64,000 nt of DNA. Origin: Pseudonocardia benzenivorans CB1190 (lineage in GTDB: Bacteria > Actinomycetota > Actinomycetes > Mycobacteriales > Pseudonocardiaceae). The DNA lies in contig NZ_CP002597.1 in NCBI RefSeq assembly GCF_000196675.2, positions 1-64,000 on the forward strand. Reading direction: 5' to 3'. Under the pieces are notes generated by a model. The model was not told the origin of the DNA. It made no database searches and saw only the letters and a list, made by a program, of their open reading frames with translations. Made by a program: the position numbers and the translations under genes. This document shows, one piece after another, positions 52,083 to 59,713 of this stretch. Position 1 is the stretch's first letter, and every line of letters starts with the position of its first letter.

Positions 52083-53080
52083 GCTCCTTCCGCATGCGCG
52101 CGGACGCCGTCGACTGCAGCGTCCTCAGTTGAGTCAGTGACGTAGAGCTCTTCGTGGTGCGGCCCGTCAGGGTCGAACTCGAGGAACGGCTCCGGTTCCC
52201 AGGCCTCCGCCGGGCTCAGGCCGGCCGCGATGTCGAGGCGGAGGGCGACCTTGCGATACGCGTCGGCGATCGGGGCAGATGGCCGATAGTCGGTAACTGG
52301 CTCTCCGGAGAGCCACGCCTCCTCGACGATCGTCGCGAGCGGCAAATGAGCCAAGATCGGCAGCGGCTCGACGAGTCCGTCCGGGTCGGGAAGCGTGTAG
52401 CGCTCGAGCTCAGCCATCTTGAAGCGCTGGATGCCGGACAGCGGACGCCGGTAAAGCCCCGGGACCATGCCGTACAGCTCCCGCCGAGGCAGCCGCAAGT
52501 CGTTCTCGATCGCTGCGATCTGATCGATCAGCAGGCGCAGCGCTCGCAGAGAAGTGTTGCTGGGCTGAACTGGAATGACGACGCCATCGGCGGCGACCAG
52601 AGCAGTGTCGGTAAGGATGTCGAGCGACGGCGGGCAGTCGATGAGGATGTGGTCGTAGGCATCGGAGGGCAGCTGCTCGAGCAGCCGAGCCAGCTTCGTC
52701 TCCGGGGCACGCCGGCTGTAAAGGTCGCGCACGACCAGGAACATCGCGAGCGTCGTCGGAATGACATCCAGCTGACCGCCACCGTCGTATGACGGTCGGG
52801 AGATGATCAAATCTTGGATCGGGCCCTCGTATTCCCCGGTCAGCGCCCTAGCGAGATTCGGCCCATCCTGGTCAGCCTCGGGCAGGCGGAGCGCCTCACA
52901 CGTCAGATGTCCCTGGGGGTCCAGGTCGATCATGAGGACTCTGCGCCCCATCTCCGCGAGTGCGCCTCCCGCTCCGACCGTGACGCCGGTCTTGCCCACT
53001 CCCCCCTTCTGGTTGAGGAAGGCGGTGACGAGGGGGAGCGAGACGGCGGCATGAGCCGAGGATGTAAACCGGGTTGCCAC
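52079..53080 (-). CDS. parA: Plasmid partition ATPase ParA
   Basis: 333 residues. Walker A FLNQKGGVGKTGVTVGAGG, Walker A' VLMIDLDPQGHLTCEAL and Walker B HILIDCPPSLDILTDTAL. Partner of the adjacent ParB in moving plasmid copies apart. The GTG start and codons 1-6 (MATRFT) are encoded by a parS-like palindrome at 53063-53079, so ParB bound there would repress the operon. There is no alternative in-frame start before the Walker A motif, which supports this one. Confidence 0.93.
   Translation of the reverse strand: MATRFTSSAHAAVSLPLVTAFLNQKGGVGKTGVTVGAGGALAEMGRRVLMIDLDPQGHLTCEALRLPEADQDGPNLARALTGEYEGPIQDLIISRPSYDGGGQLDVIPTTLAMFLVVRDLYSRRAPETKLARLLEQLPSDAYDHILIDCPPSLDILTDTALVAADGVVIPVQPSNTSLRALRLLIDQIAAIENDLRLPRRELYGMVPGLYRRPLSGIQRFKMAELERYTLPDPDGLVEPLPILAHLPLATIVEEAWLSGEPVTDYRPSAPIADAYRKVALRLDIAAGLSPAEAWEPEPFLEFDPDGPHHEELYVTDSTEDAAVDGVRAHAEGA
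53063..53079. repeat. parS-like palindrome 2 (over the parA start codon)
   Basis: TGTAAACC-G-GGTTGCCA; it lies within the first six codons of parA on the opposite strand. Confidence 0.65.
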
Positions 53081-53086
53081 GTAGAC

Positions 53087-53386
53087 CTACCGCTTCGGGT
53101 TGTCGGTGAAAACGTCCTGGTCGATGAGCCACTGCCGCCAGTACGCGACTCTCGCAGGGTCGGCGACGAAGCCGGTTGGCCACCCGTCCGTGACGATGTG
53201 GCGGAGAGCGTCGCGCACACGGCTGCGCCCGATCCTGGACCGGGAGTTCAGCCGGGCGAGCTGCGGATCGACGACCGCGTGCATCGCCCGGGCCGTCTGG
53301 TCGAGGGTAAAGGTGATCGGACGGTGTGCGACCAGCACCTCCGTACCGTTCTCGTCGCGACGCGCGACGAGGGCACTCTCACGCAT
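53087..53386 (-). CDS. Small protein, paralogue of 54636-54956
   Basis: 99 residues: MRESALVARRDENGTEVLVAHRP..., then TFTLDQTARAMHAVVD and RIGRSRVRDALRHIVTDGWPTGF and VAYWRQWLIDQDVF. It is clearly homologous over its length to the 106-residue product 1.25 kb away, which shows both are real genes. No known family recognised. It ends 6 bases before parA and may be cotranscribed with parAB, suggesting a maintenance role. Basic helix RIGRSRVRDALR could contact DNA. Confidence 0.6.
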   Translation of the reverse strand: MRESALVARRDENGTEVLVAHRPITFTLDQTARAMHAVVDPQLARLNSRSRIGRSRVRDALRHIVTDGWPTGFVADPARVAYWRQWLIDQDVFTDNPKR

Positions 53387-53562
53387 TTGCCGTCCTCCAG
53401 AACAGTCCCAGGAACGGTACCGACAGGAGCGCGGTCGGGTTGGTTGACACGCCTGACCCGAACGACCGAACTGTCGCGAGAGCGAAGCCGAAGAGCCGCG
53501 GTGGCGACTCGGCCGTCAATGCGCAGAGGCCAGCGAGTGCCGCGCCTGCATGCGGCTGGGCG

Positions 53563-53579
53563 TGGAAACCCGGTTTACA
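53563..53579. repeat. parS-like palindrome 3
   Basis: TGGAAACC-C-GGTTTACA; lies between the small gene at 53087-53386 and the lipoprotein gene starting at 53668. Confidence 0.65.
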
Positions 53580-53667
53580 GCGCGGCACGCGTCCGCACTC
53601 CCCCAGGACCGTCGGTCTGGGTTCCGGACGGCGTAACGACCTACGGGCCGCGACCGAATCGTCACCC

Positions 53668-54369
53668 GTGCGCCGCGCCCTGATCATCACCATTGCCGCC
53701 ATCGCCGCCGCGACCCTAGCCGCATGCAGCAGCTCCCCCAACGCGCCAGCAGCCAACCCTGGCGGTCCGTTGAGCACGACTCAGCCGGCTGCTGCCGCCA
53801 CCCCGTCGGCGCCACCCGCAGCGACGACGCAGACGAAGTCCGGCCAAGGAACCGACGTCGTCACGCTCGACACCTCCGTTGAGGTCGGCATCCTCAAGTT
53901 CGACTGCTCGAAATGCACGGGCACAGTCGAGGTGAAGACCGACGCGGAGTATGACCCGAACATCGTGTTCTACGGGCACAAGGCGCCGTATGTCGGCACA
54001 TCCTGGTTGGGTATGCGAGGGGACACGGTCACCCGGATACAGGTCAACACCAAGGGGCCCTGGACGGTGACCGTCGGCGGTCTCGATCTCATCCGCGTGG
54101 TCGACGGCAAGAGCCCAATCGCCGGGAAGGGCGACGAGGTCCTGAGACTGACGACGCCGGCTGGCGCCGCCGCGATCACAAACAAGGGTGGCCAGTACAG
54201 CAACTTCACCGTCTGGGTGATGACCGATGGGACGTCGAGCCCGGAGCTGGCGGTGAACGAGGTCGGCGGCTCATACGAAGGCACGGTCATGTTTCCCGTA
54301 GCCGGACCGGACAAAATTCAGCTGGTGCAGGTGAAGTCGGATGGGAACTGGACGATCACGCCCAAGTAG
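53668..54369 (+). CDS. Lipoprotein of unknown function
   Basis: 233 residues from the GTG at 53668. Signal peptide RRALIITIAAIAAATLAAC with a clear LAAC lipobox. After a Pro/Ala/Thr linker (about 20-60) the rest is predicted beta-rich: VVTLDTSVEVGILKFDCSKCTGTVEV with a CxxC pair, and a repeated GPWTVTVGG / GNWTITPK pattern near the ends of two halves. No family assigned. It sits amid the partition genes but is transcribed the other way. Confidence 0.65.
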   Translation: MRRALIITIAAIAAATLAACSSSPNAPAANPGGPLSTTQPAAAATPSAPPAATTQTKSGQGTDVVTLDTSVEVGILKFDCSKCTGTVEVKTDAEYDPNIVFYGHKAPYVGTSWLGMRGDTVTRIQVNTKGPWTVTVGGLDLIRVVDGKSPIAGKGDEVLRLTTPAGAAAITNKGGQYSNFTVWVMTDGTSSPELAVNEVGGSYEGTVMFPVAGPDKIQLVQVKSDGNWTITPK

Positions 54370-54579
54370 CGGGCGGTGCTGGGCCGCCGTTCGCCAAGGA
54401 CGGACTTCCTTCCTGCAATGCGCTTCGTCGACGGCCGTGAGCGCCAGCAGGAAATCACGGACCGGGGGAGCGTTCGAGGGGGCTGGGCCGCGGCCGGGAC
54501 CGTGGCAGCGTCGCGCCACGCCCACTTCCCGTCTTTCCTCCCATGCCGGACCAGCAGTGACTTTCCGCTGAAGGAACTT

Positions 54580-54596
54580 TGGAAACCCGGTTTACA
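54580..54596. repeat. parS-like palindrome 4
   Basis: TGGAAACC-C-GGTTTACA, identical to palindrome 3; located between the lipoprotein gene and the second small paralogue. Confidence 0.65.
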
Positions 54597-54635
54597 CGAA
54601 GCCCTCAACAGGGCCAAACACGCAACCGTGTCCGG

Positions 54636-54956
54636 TCAACAAGGCTCTGCGCGACCGCTGGCGGCGCCCCCACCCACAAACACACCCTCTCTGACCAGCC
54701 AAGCCCGCCAGTACTGGACCCGTACGGGATCGGGCTGAAAGTCCTTGGGCCATCCATCGAGGACGATCGTCCGAAGAACTTCGCGAACCCGTGATCGCCC
54801 GACGCGATTTCGAGCGCCGAGTCGCCCTAGATGAGAGTCGACGATGGCGTGCATTGCACGGGCTGCTTCGTCGAGGGTGAAGGTCACAGGTTTGTGCACC
54901 ACAAGAACCTCGCGGCCGTGGTCGTCCCGGCGCGCGACCAGGGCGCTCTCTCTCAT
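54636..54956 (-). CDS. Small protein, paralogue of 53087-53386
   Basis: 106 residues: MRESALVARRDDHGREVLVVHKP, TFTLDEAARAMHAIVD, RVGRSRVREVLRTIVLDGWPKDF, VQYWRAWLVREGVF. Strong similarity to its neighbour indicates a tandem duplication of the locus including a parS-like site. Function unknown. Confidence 0.6.
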   Translation of the reverse strand: MRESALVARRDDHGREVLVVHKPVTFTLDEAARAMHAIVDSHLGRLGARNRVGRSRVREVLRTIVLDGWPKDFQPDPVRVQYWRAWLVREGVFVGGGAASGRAEPC

Positions 54957-55185
54957 GCGGACCTCCGTCCACTGTCTTCGGCCCCATTAACGAGGACGGT
55001 ACTAGGTAAAGGGGTGTGACACATCCTTTCGTGTGCTTGCTGGACCTGCCGCGACCAGCAGAAACGTGAGACGTAGAGAGCGGAAGCAGGTTGGAGCCAA
55101 CACTCTGCGTAGGTACAGAGCCCGGCATGACTACACAGCGCTGCAAGATGACTCGGCCGCCCGCGGAGGCCGCCGCTCGCCCGTG

Positions 55186-55983
55186 CTACTCGACCTCGCC
55201 AGGGTAGGAGGCGTACAGCGCGGACCAGGAGGTATCGGCAGCACGGAGGTCATGGTCGATCGCGAGCTCGTTGAACACCGCGCTGCTCGCGAGATCCGCC
55301 AGTGCGAAACGAATCAGCTGAACAGATCCTGGCGTGACGACGTCGTCGCGCAGGTCACGGGCGATCTCAACAACCCACTCAGCCGTCTCGACGTCGAGCA
55401 GATCGCGATGCGCCACAAGAGCCTGGGCAACAGCGAGCACTTCGGAACGGTGGCGGTCTATCCAGCGAGCCTCGCGCGCATGTTTGTCCTGGTCGGGACC
55501 CTTGAGCGTCGCCATCGGTGCTTCTCCGCGGAGGCGGGCGATCTTTGCGCGTGCCAATCGGAGTCGGTCGTGGACACCCTGCCGGCTGCGGACGCCGAGC
55601 AGCTTGCCGATCCGCCGGGGCGGGACCTGGAGCCGGTGCGCGCGCTCGAGCAGCCACAGCTCCGCTTCTTCGCCAAGCCACCAGAGGCGGACACGCAGGA
55701 CGAACCCATCGAGCAGGTCGGCTTCGATCACCGACCGTGGGAGCCCGCCTCGATGCCGCTGTAGGTAGACCAGCACATTTGCTGGGTCGCGGTCGAGTTG
55801 CCAGAGATCAGGATCGTCGACGGCCCGGTGGCGGTCGATGATCCGCTGGATCGCGGCGTCGGCCTCGGCCGCGGTCACAGGCGGGGGCGTGGCCACCCCG
55901 TCAGAATAATTCTGACGAGGAGCGACAGGCAGCTCTGCCCAAGTCGGATTCGAAGTCGCGAGGCTTGGAAACCGGGTTTCCAC
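55186..55983 (-). CDS. Helix-turn-helix protein near the partition locus
   Basis: 265 residues from a GTG. The central part (about 120-160) is ERAHRLQVPPRRIGKLLGVRSRQGVHDRLRLARAKI, a helix-turn-helix like that of plasmid-borne actinobacterial regulators. Flanks are helical and acidic. Codons 1-6 (METRFP) are encoded by the perfect parS-like palindrome at 55966-55982, exactly as in parA, so this gene is probably under ParB control. Its role is unknown. Confidence 0.6.
   Translation of the reverse strand: METRFPSLATSNPTWAELPVAPRQNYSDGVATPPPVTAAEADAAIQRIIDRHRAVDDPDLWQLDRDPANVLVYLQRHRGGLPRSVIEADLLDGFVLRVRLWWLGEEAELWLLERAHRLQVPPRRIGKLLGVRSRQGVHDRLRLARAKIARLRGEAPMATLKGPDQDKHAREARWIDRHRSEVLAVAQALVAHRDLLDVETAEWVVEIARDLRDDVVTPGSVQLIRFALADLASSAVFNELAIDHDLRAADTSWSALYASYPGEVE
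55966..55982. repeat. parS-like palindrome 5 (perfect; over a start codon)
   Basis: TGGAAACC-G-GGTTTCCA, fully symmetrical. Overlaps the start of the helix-turn-helix gene on the minus strand. Confidence 0.7.
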
Positions 55984-56397
55984 GGTGACACGCGGGATGG
56001 TCCGGCTGTTCCTCGGACGTCCTCGCCGCCGTCGCCAGCCTGGTCCGGCGCGAGGCGCTGCGCGTCATCGGCCAGCTCTACAACGCCACGCGCGGACCGA
56101 GGGCGAGGCGCCCGGCGGCGAGGTGGTCAGGGACTAGGTGACCAGGGACGGCGGCGACCGCTGCCGCGTAGGGACCAACGCAGGGGAGTGGCGGCCTGAT
56201 GTGGAGGGCCGCCCACTCGGCATTCCACTGAGGGGCCGCGGTGACCTACCATCCAGGTCGTGACGTCGGGCGGAGCCCGCCCATTACGAGCACCCCGAAA
56301 CCGGACATGGCATAGGACCGGATCAACGCCGTGTCCGGTTTCGGGTCAGTCCCGCGCGGATAGCCGTCTACGCTGCCTCCCAAAGGAGGTGCGCGAC
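55984..56397. other. Intergenic region with a 14-bp inverted repeat
   Basis: No gene I can support. CCCGAAACCGGACA (56294-56307) pairs perfectly with TGTCCGGTTTCGGG (56332-56345), 24-base loop. CCTCC-CAAA-GGAGG at 56377-56390 could hide the ribosome binding site of the following small ORF. Confidence 0.5.
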
Positions 56398-56592
56398 CTG
56401 GCCCAAGACACCGAGCCTGTCGACCGCGTCTTCAACGACCCCATCGGCGGAGTCACGGTGCGGCCCGGGGACTGGACCACCACCCCTGAGGCGATGGCGG
56501 TGCTGCTCCGTGACGGGGCGGCGTCGTGGCACGCGTGGTGCGACGAGCACAGGCCAGAGCCTGCCGACGACGGCCCGACCGCCGAACCGTAG
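56398..56592 (+). CDS. Small hypothetical protein, uncertain start
   Basis: 64 residues if it starts at CTG 56398, eight bases after a near-perfect AAAGGAGG. No ATG, GTG or TTG lies at suitable spacing; a GTG at 56389 overlaps the Shine-Dalgarno and the frame is open back to 56260. The product, ending EAMAVLLRDGAASWHAWCDEHRPE, is acidic and unrecognised. Confidence 0.3.
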   Translation: MAQDTEPVDRVFNDPIGGVTVRPGDWTTTPEAMAVLLRDGAASWHAWCDEHRPEPADDGPTAEP

Positions 56593-56884
56593 GGGTGACG
56601 GCGTCGCGGGTCGTCGACTGTGGCGCGGGCCGGCGTCGGGAACCTCGGTGAGGCCGGGGGCGTCGGGTCGACCTGATCGGCTCAGCGCCGACTGCGGCCG
56701 CGTGGCGGACGGCGGTGGGCGGCCTGACGCTCGGCGGGCCACCCACTCGCATTTCCATTGGTCGCGCAGGGAATCCGGAGGGGACGGGCTCGGGCTTGCC
56801 CTGGCCTGTGTGCAGCCTGGGGCGTGAGACGGTAAGAAGTATCGAACACTTGTTCGATTTGCTCGGCGAGGCGACGATCCTCGA

Positions 56885-57157
56885 GTGACCCCGTACCGCC
56901 GTACCCCGCTGACCCCTAAGCGGCTTGCCGCCATCGCCGCTGACGTTGAGGCCGACGCGGCCTGGCGACGTGAACCGTGTCCGTGCGGCGCCCACGAGAC
57001 CACCCACGGTTGGCACCCGTGCCGCTGCGGTGGCCACCGCACCAAGCACTGCTGGGCGTGTGGGCGAGAACTCTTCCGGCCCGAGCTGGGGGAGCGGTGC
57101 GCCGATCCGAGCTTCGGGCCTCCGCCGCCCGGGTTTCCAACCGCAGGCCGCCCCTGA
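56885..57157 (+). CDS. Small cysteine/histidine-rich protein
   Basis: 90 residues from a GTG. After a basic helix (RRTPLTPKRLAAIAADVEADAAWRR) it has CPCGAHETTHGWHPCRCGGHRTKHCWACGRE, eight Cys/His-rich positions that could form one or two zinc ribbons. The 3' end includes a half parS-like motif (GGTTTCCA at 57132-57139). Unknown function; probably real given the metal-site spacing. Confidence 0.45.
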   Translation: MTPYRRTPLTPKRLAAIAADVEADAAWRREPCPCGAHETTHGWHPCRCGGHRTKHCWACGRELFRPELGERCADPSFGPPPPGFPTAGRP

Positions 57158-57444
57158 CGAGCGATCACGCGGACCGTGGGAGACGGGTGCGCGGTGGGGT
57201 AGACCTCAACCCAATGTGGCGCAGGAGGAAATTTCCTTTCCGACGATCACGGCCGAGGCCCCTGGCTCCCTCAACGCGATGCGTGTACGCGCGCGAGGCA
57301 GTGAAATTTCCCGCTGACTTCCAACGCGTGGGGCTGGGGCCGTCGAGGCCTCAGCCTGGTTCGGTCACATGCGTTGCCAACCCTGATTAGTCGCGCCTAG
57401 TCTCAAGCTCGTAGGATTCGGCGACTATTGGGACGGGGACCGGG
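57158..57444. other. Intergenic region upstream of the regulatory trio
   Basis: 287 bases without a supported gene. GGAAATTTCC near 57227 and GAAATTTCCC near 57303 are near-repeats; TAGTCGCGCCTAGTCT at 57388-57403 resembles the repeated TAGTCT/AGACTA motifs upstream of the WhiB-like gene and may be an operator for the downstream regulator. Confidence 0.35.
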
Positions 57445-57828
57445 ATGATCACTGGCCTGCTGGCGGCGTCGGACTGCCGGAACGGCAACTGCCCGACGGT
57501 CTGGGCAACCGACCGCGACACAGTCCTCGTGCAGGGCTACGTCGAGCGGTCGCGGCGCGCGCACGCCATCACTGTTCGGGTCCCCGGACCGATCCTCGAC
57601 GGGGCCGCAGCGTCGATGCTGTGCGGGACTCCGCCGACGATTCCGAGCCAGGCCGGCCCGCTGTCGGAGTGGGCCATCGAGCCCGACGGAAACGACTTCC
57701 TGGTGACTGGACCCGGCGACACGCCCGACGCCGAGGCGTGTAACGCACCCGACGGTGAAGCGGTGGTCGAACTGCCCGCCGTCGCCCTCACCCGGCTCCC
57801 GGCCACCCGAGAGGAGGCAGTGGCATGA
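57445..57828 (+). CDS. Hypothetical protein of the DUF6879/DUF5753 trio
   Basis: 127 residues from an ATG, with a GGGACGGGGACCGGG leader. The N-terminal half (GLLAASDCRNGNCPTVWATDRDTVLVQGYVE) is reminiscent of small beta-barrel partners found with such regulators, and the C-terminal end overlaps the next start (ATGA at 57825-57828). Three Cys are present. Likely part of one regulatory unit with the two genes that follow; individual role unknown. Confidence 0.6.
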   Translation: MITGLLAASDCRNGNCPTVWATDRDTVLVQGYVERSRRAHAITVRVPGPILDGAAASMLCGTPPTIPSQAGPLSEWAIEPDGNDFLVTGPGDTPDAEACNAPDGEAVVELPAVALTRLPATREEAVA

Positions 57829-58394
57829 CCCCCGAGGACCTGAGCGAGCTGTACCGAACCTTCGAGCGCACCGCGTTCCGCCTCGAGTGCCGTGACACCT
57901 ACTCGATCCCTGGCGAGGACCCCGACTTCGACGACTTCCTGGCCGGGCGCCCGGTGGCTCCCCGCACTGTCGACAACGATGAGTGGCTCGCGAACATCGC
58001 AACCCAGGTAGCTGCTGGCAAGCACTTCGGACGGGTCCGACTGCTCGGGCGCCCCGTCACGGATTACACCCGTTTCGAGCTCGCCAGCTACCCGGAGAAC
58101 ATCGCGGCGGGCGAGCAGGTGTGGATCCTGGACCGGCAGCGTCTCGAGGCCGGCAACGATGCCTGGACCCACCAGGACTTCTGGCTCTTCGACGACCGCA
58201 TCGCCGTCCTGCAGCACTACGACGACGCCGGCCGGTTCCTCGGAGTGGAACAGGCCCGCGACGCGAGCCCGTATGTCGCGATCAAGCGGCGCGCCCTCGC
58301 GCTGGCAGTGGCCTTCGAGGACTTCCAGCTCGTCCCCGCCCCGCGGCAGGGGTGGCACGACCAGCAAAGCCGGGTCGGGGCCCTTGACCAGTGA
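57825..58394 (+). CDS. DUF6879-family protein
   Basis: 189 residues. LSELYRTFERTAFRLECRDTY at the start and WILDRQRLEAGNDAWTHQDFWLFDDRIAVLQHYDDAGRFLGVEQARD in the second half are characteristic of DUF6879, a family that occurs next to helix-turn-helix DUF5753 regulators in actinomycetes. The 3' end overlaps the regulator's TTG start. Biochemical function not known. Confidence 0.7.
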   Translation: MTPEDLSELYRTFERTAFRLECRDTYSIPGEDPDFDDFLAGRPVAPRTVDNDEWLANIATQVAAGKHFGRVRLLGRPVTDYTRFELASYPENIAAGEQVWILDRQRLEAGNDAWTHQDFWLFDDRIAVLQHYDDAGRFLGVEQARDASPYVAIKRRALALAVAFEDFQLVPAPRQGWHDQQSRVGALDQ

Positions 58395-59253
58395 CCGTGA
58401 TCCGACCATCAGCCAGCAACAGCGGTGGCTAGCAGCGCGTCTCAAGCAGCTGCGGCTCGACGCTGGACTCTCGGCTGAGAAGCTCGGATCTCCGCTGGGA
58501 TGGTCGCAGAGCAAGACGTCGAAGATCGAGAACGGCCGGACACTCCCGTCAGTCGACGATGTCCGCTCATGGCTCGACCAGTGCCGCGTGGATGACGAAC
58601 TCCGCGTCGAGCTGCTCGACGCTGCGCGGGAGCTGACGACTCGCGTTCAGACCTGGCGTCAGCTCCATCGCGCAGGACCAGCCGACCAGCAACGAGTGCG
58701 GGCGGCTCGCGACGCCGAGACCACCGGACTCGGGATCTACCAGTCCGAGGTCGTTCCTGGTCTGCTCCAGGTTCCCGAGTACGCGCGTCGCATGCTCGAA
58801 GTCCACAGCGAGGTGCCGGCTGCCGATATCCCTGCGATGGTCGCTGCTCGGCTCAGCCGTCAGGCGATCTTGTTCGACGAGACCAAGAGCTTCGACATCG
58901 TCATCACAGAGCAGGCGGTGCGCTGGCGGCCCGGCAGCATCGCCACAACGCTCGCTCAGCTCGACCGCATCGCCACCCTCGCTCAGCTCCCGACCGTCTC
59001 GATCGGCATCGTGACGCGCGAAGCGCAGGAAACGGCGCCGCTGCTGCACTCCTTCGTCATCAGCCGATACCCGGACGGTGCCGGCCTCGTCGAGATCGAG
59101 ACTCTCACCGCTGAGCAGACAGTCACCGATCCAGTCGACGTCGCGCGCTACGAGCAGTTCCTTCGCGACCAGCAGGAACGAGCCGTCCACGGCACCGACC
59201 TGCGTGCGCTTCTTGACGCGATCGCCGCCGACCTGCGCTCGCGTCAGATTTAG
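58384..59253 (+). CDS. XRE-family regulator with DUF5753 domain (Scr1-type)
   Basis: 289 residues from the TTG at 58384. N-terminal XRE helix-turn-helix (LAARLKQLRLDAGLSAEKLGSPLGWSQSKTSKIENGRTLPS) followed by the DUF5753 domain (IYQSEVVPGLLQVPEYARRML; VTEQAVRWRPG-like IVITEQAVRWRPGS; VSIGIVTREAQETAPLLHSFVIS; VARYEQFLRDQQERAV). These are abundant actinomycete regulators, sometimes classed as antitoxin-like. Repeated TAGTCT/AGACTAG motifs occur both before this trio and before the downstream WhiB-like gene, so it may govern both. Confidence 0.85.
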   Translation: MTSDRDPTISQQQRWLAARLKQLRLDAGLSAEKLGSPLGWSQSKTSKIENGRTLPSVDDVRSWLDQCRVDDELRVELLDAARELTTRVQTWRQLHRAGPADQQRVRAARDAETTGLGIYQSEVVPGLLQVPEYARRMLEVHSEVPAADIPAMVAARLSRQAILFDETKSFDIVITEQAVRWRPGSIATTLAQLDRIATLAQLPTVSIGIVTREAQETAPLLHSFVISRYPDGAGLVEIETLTAEQTVTDPVDVARYEQFLRDQQERAVHGTDLRALLDAIAADLRSRQI

Positions 59254-59293
59254 AACGCCACGGCCAAGAGCGACCCACAACGCTGGCCGTGAT

Positions 59294-59339
59294 TAGTCTC
59301 AGACTAGATCTAGACATGAAGACTAGGCGAGACTAGTCT
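59294..59339. promoter_or_regulatory. Cluster of TAGTCT/AGACTAG repeats upstream of whiB-like gene
   Basis: Within 46 bases: TAGTCT (59294), AGACTAG (59301), CTAGAC (59310), AGACTAG (59320) and the palindrome AGACTAGTCT (59330-59339). Candidate operator array for the DUF5753 regulator or another plasmid regulator; it lies 90 bases before the WhiB-like start codon. Confidence 0.5.
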
Positions 59340-59428
59340 TGATCCATAGAAGGGCCCCGGCGGGTGCAACCGCCGAGGCCCGGTGAGCGAGAAAGCCCGC
59401 CTCCCGCCAGAGAGGAAGCCAGACGCCC

Positions 59429-59713
59429 ATGGCCACCGTATCCGTGGTTCTGCACGCCCCCGCTTGGGGGCCGCAGCACACAACCCCTTGCCAGGCTGAG
59501 CCGGAGCTGTTCTTCCCGGTCAGCGAGGACGGACCGCAGTCCATCGCTCAGATCGCCAAGGCGAAGCGACTGTGCCGAGGCTGCTCGCGAGTCGCGGACT
59601 GCCTGCAGGACGCGCTCGACGAGGGCCACGACCACGGCATCTGGGGCGGCACGACCACTGCGGAGCGCCGTGTCATCCGCCGGCGCCGCAAGACGGCTGG
59701 CGTCACCCGATGA
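59429..59713 (+). CDS. WhiB-like iron-sulphur regulator
   Basis: 94 residues from an ATG with GAGAGGAAG upstream. The four conserved Cys are visible (TTPC, then RLCRGCSRVADC as C-x2-C-x5-C), with the turn motif GIWGGTTTAERR and a basic tail (RRVIRRRRK). Wbl proteins bind a 4Fe-4S cluster and usually act with the housekeeping sigma factor. First of a coupled series of plasmid genes (stop overlaps the next ATG), so it may regulate transfer. Confidence 0.9.
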   Translation: MATVSVVLHAPAWGPQHTTPCQAEPELFFPVSEDGPQSIAQIAKAKRLCRGCSRVADCLQDALDEGHDHGIWGGTTTAERRVIRRRRKTAGVTR

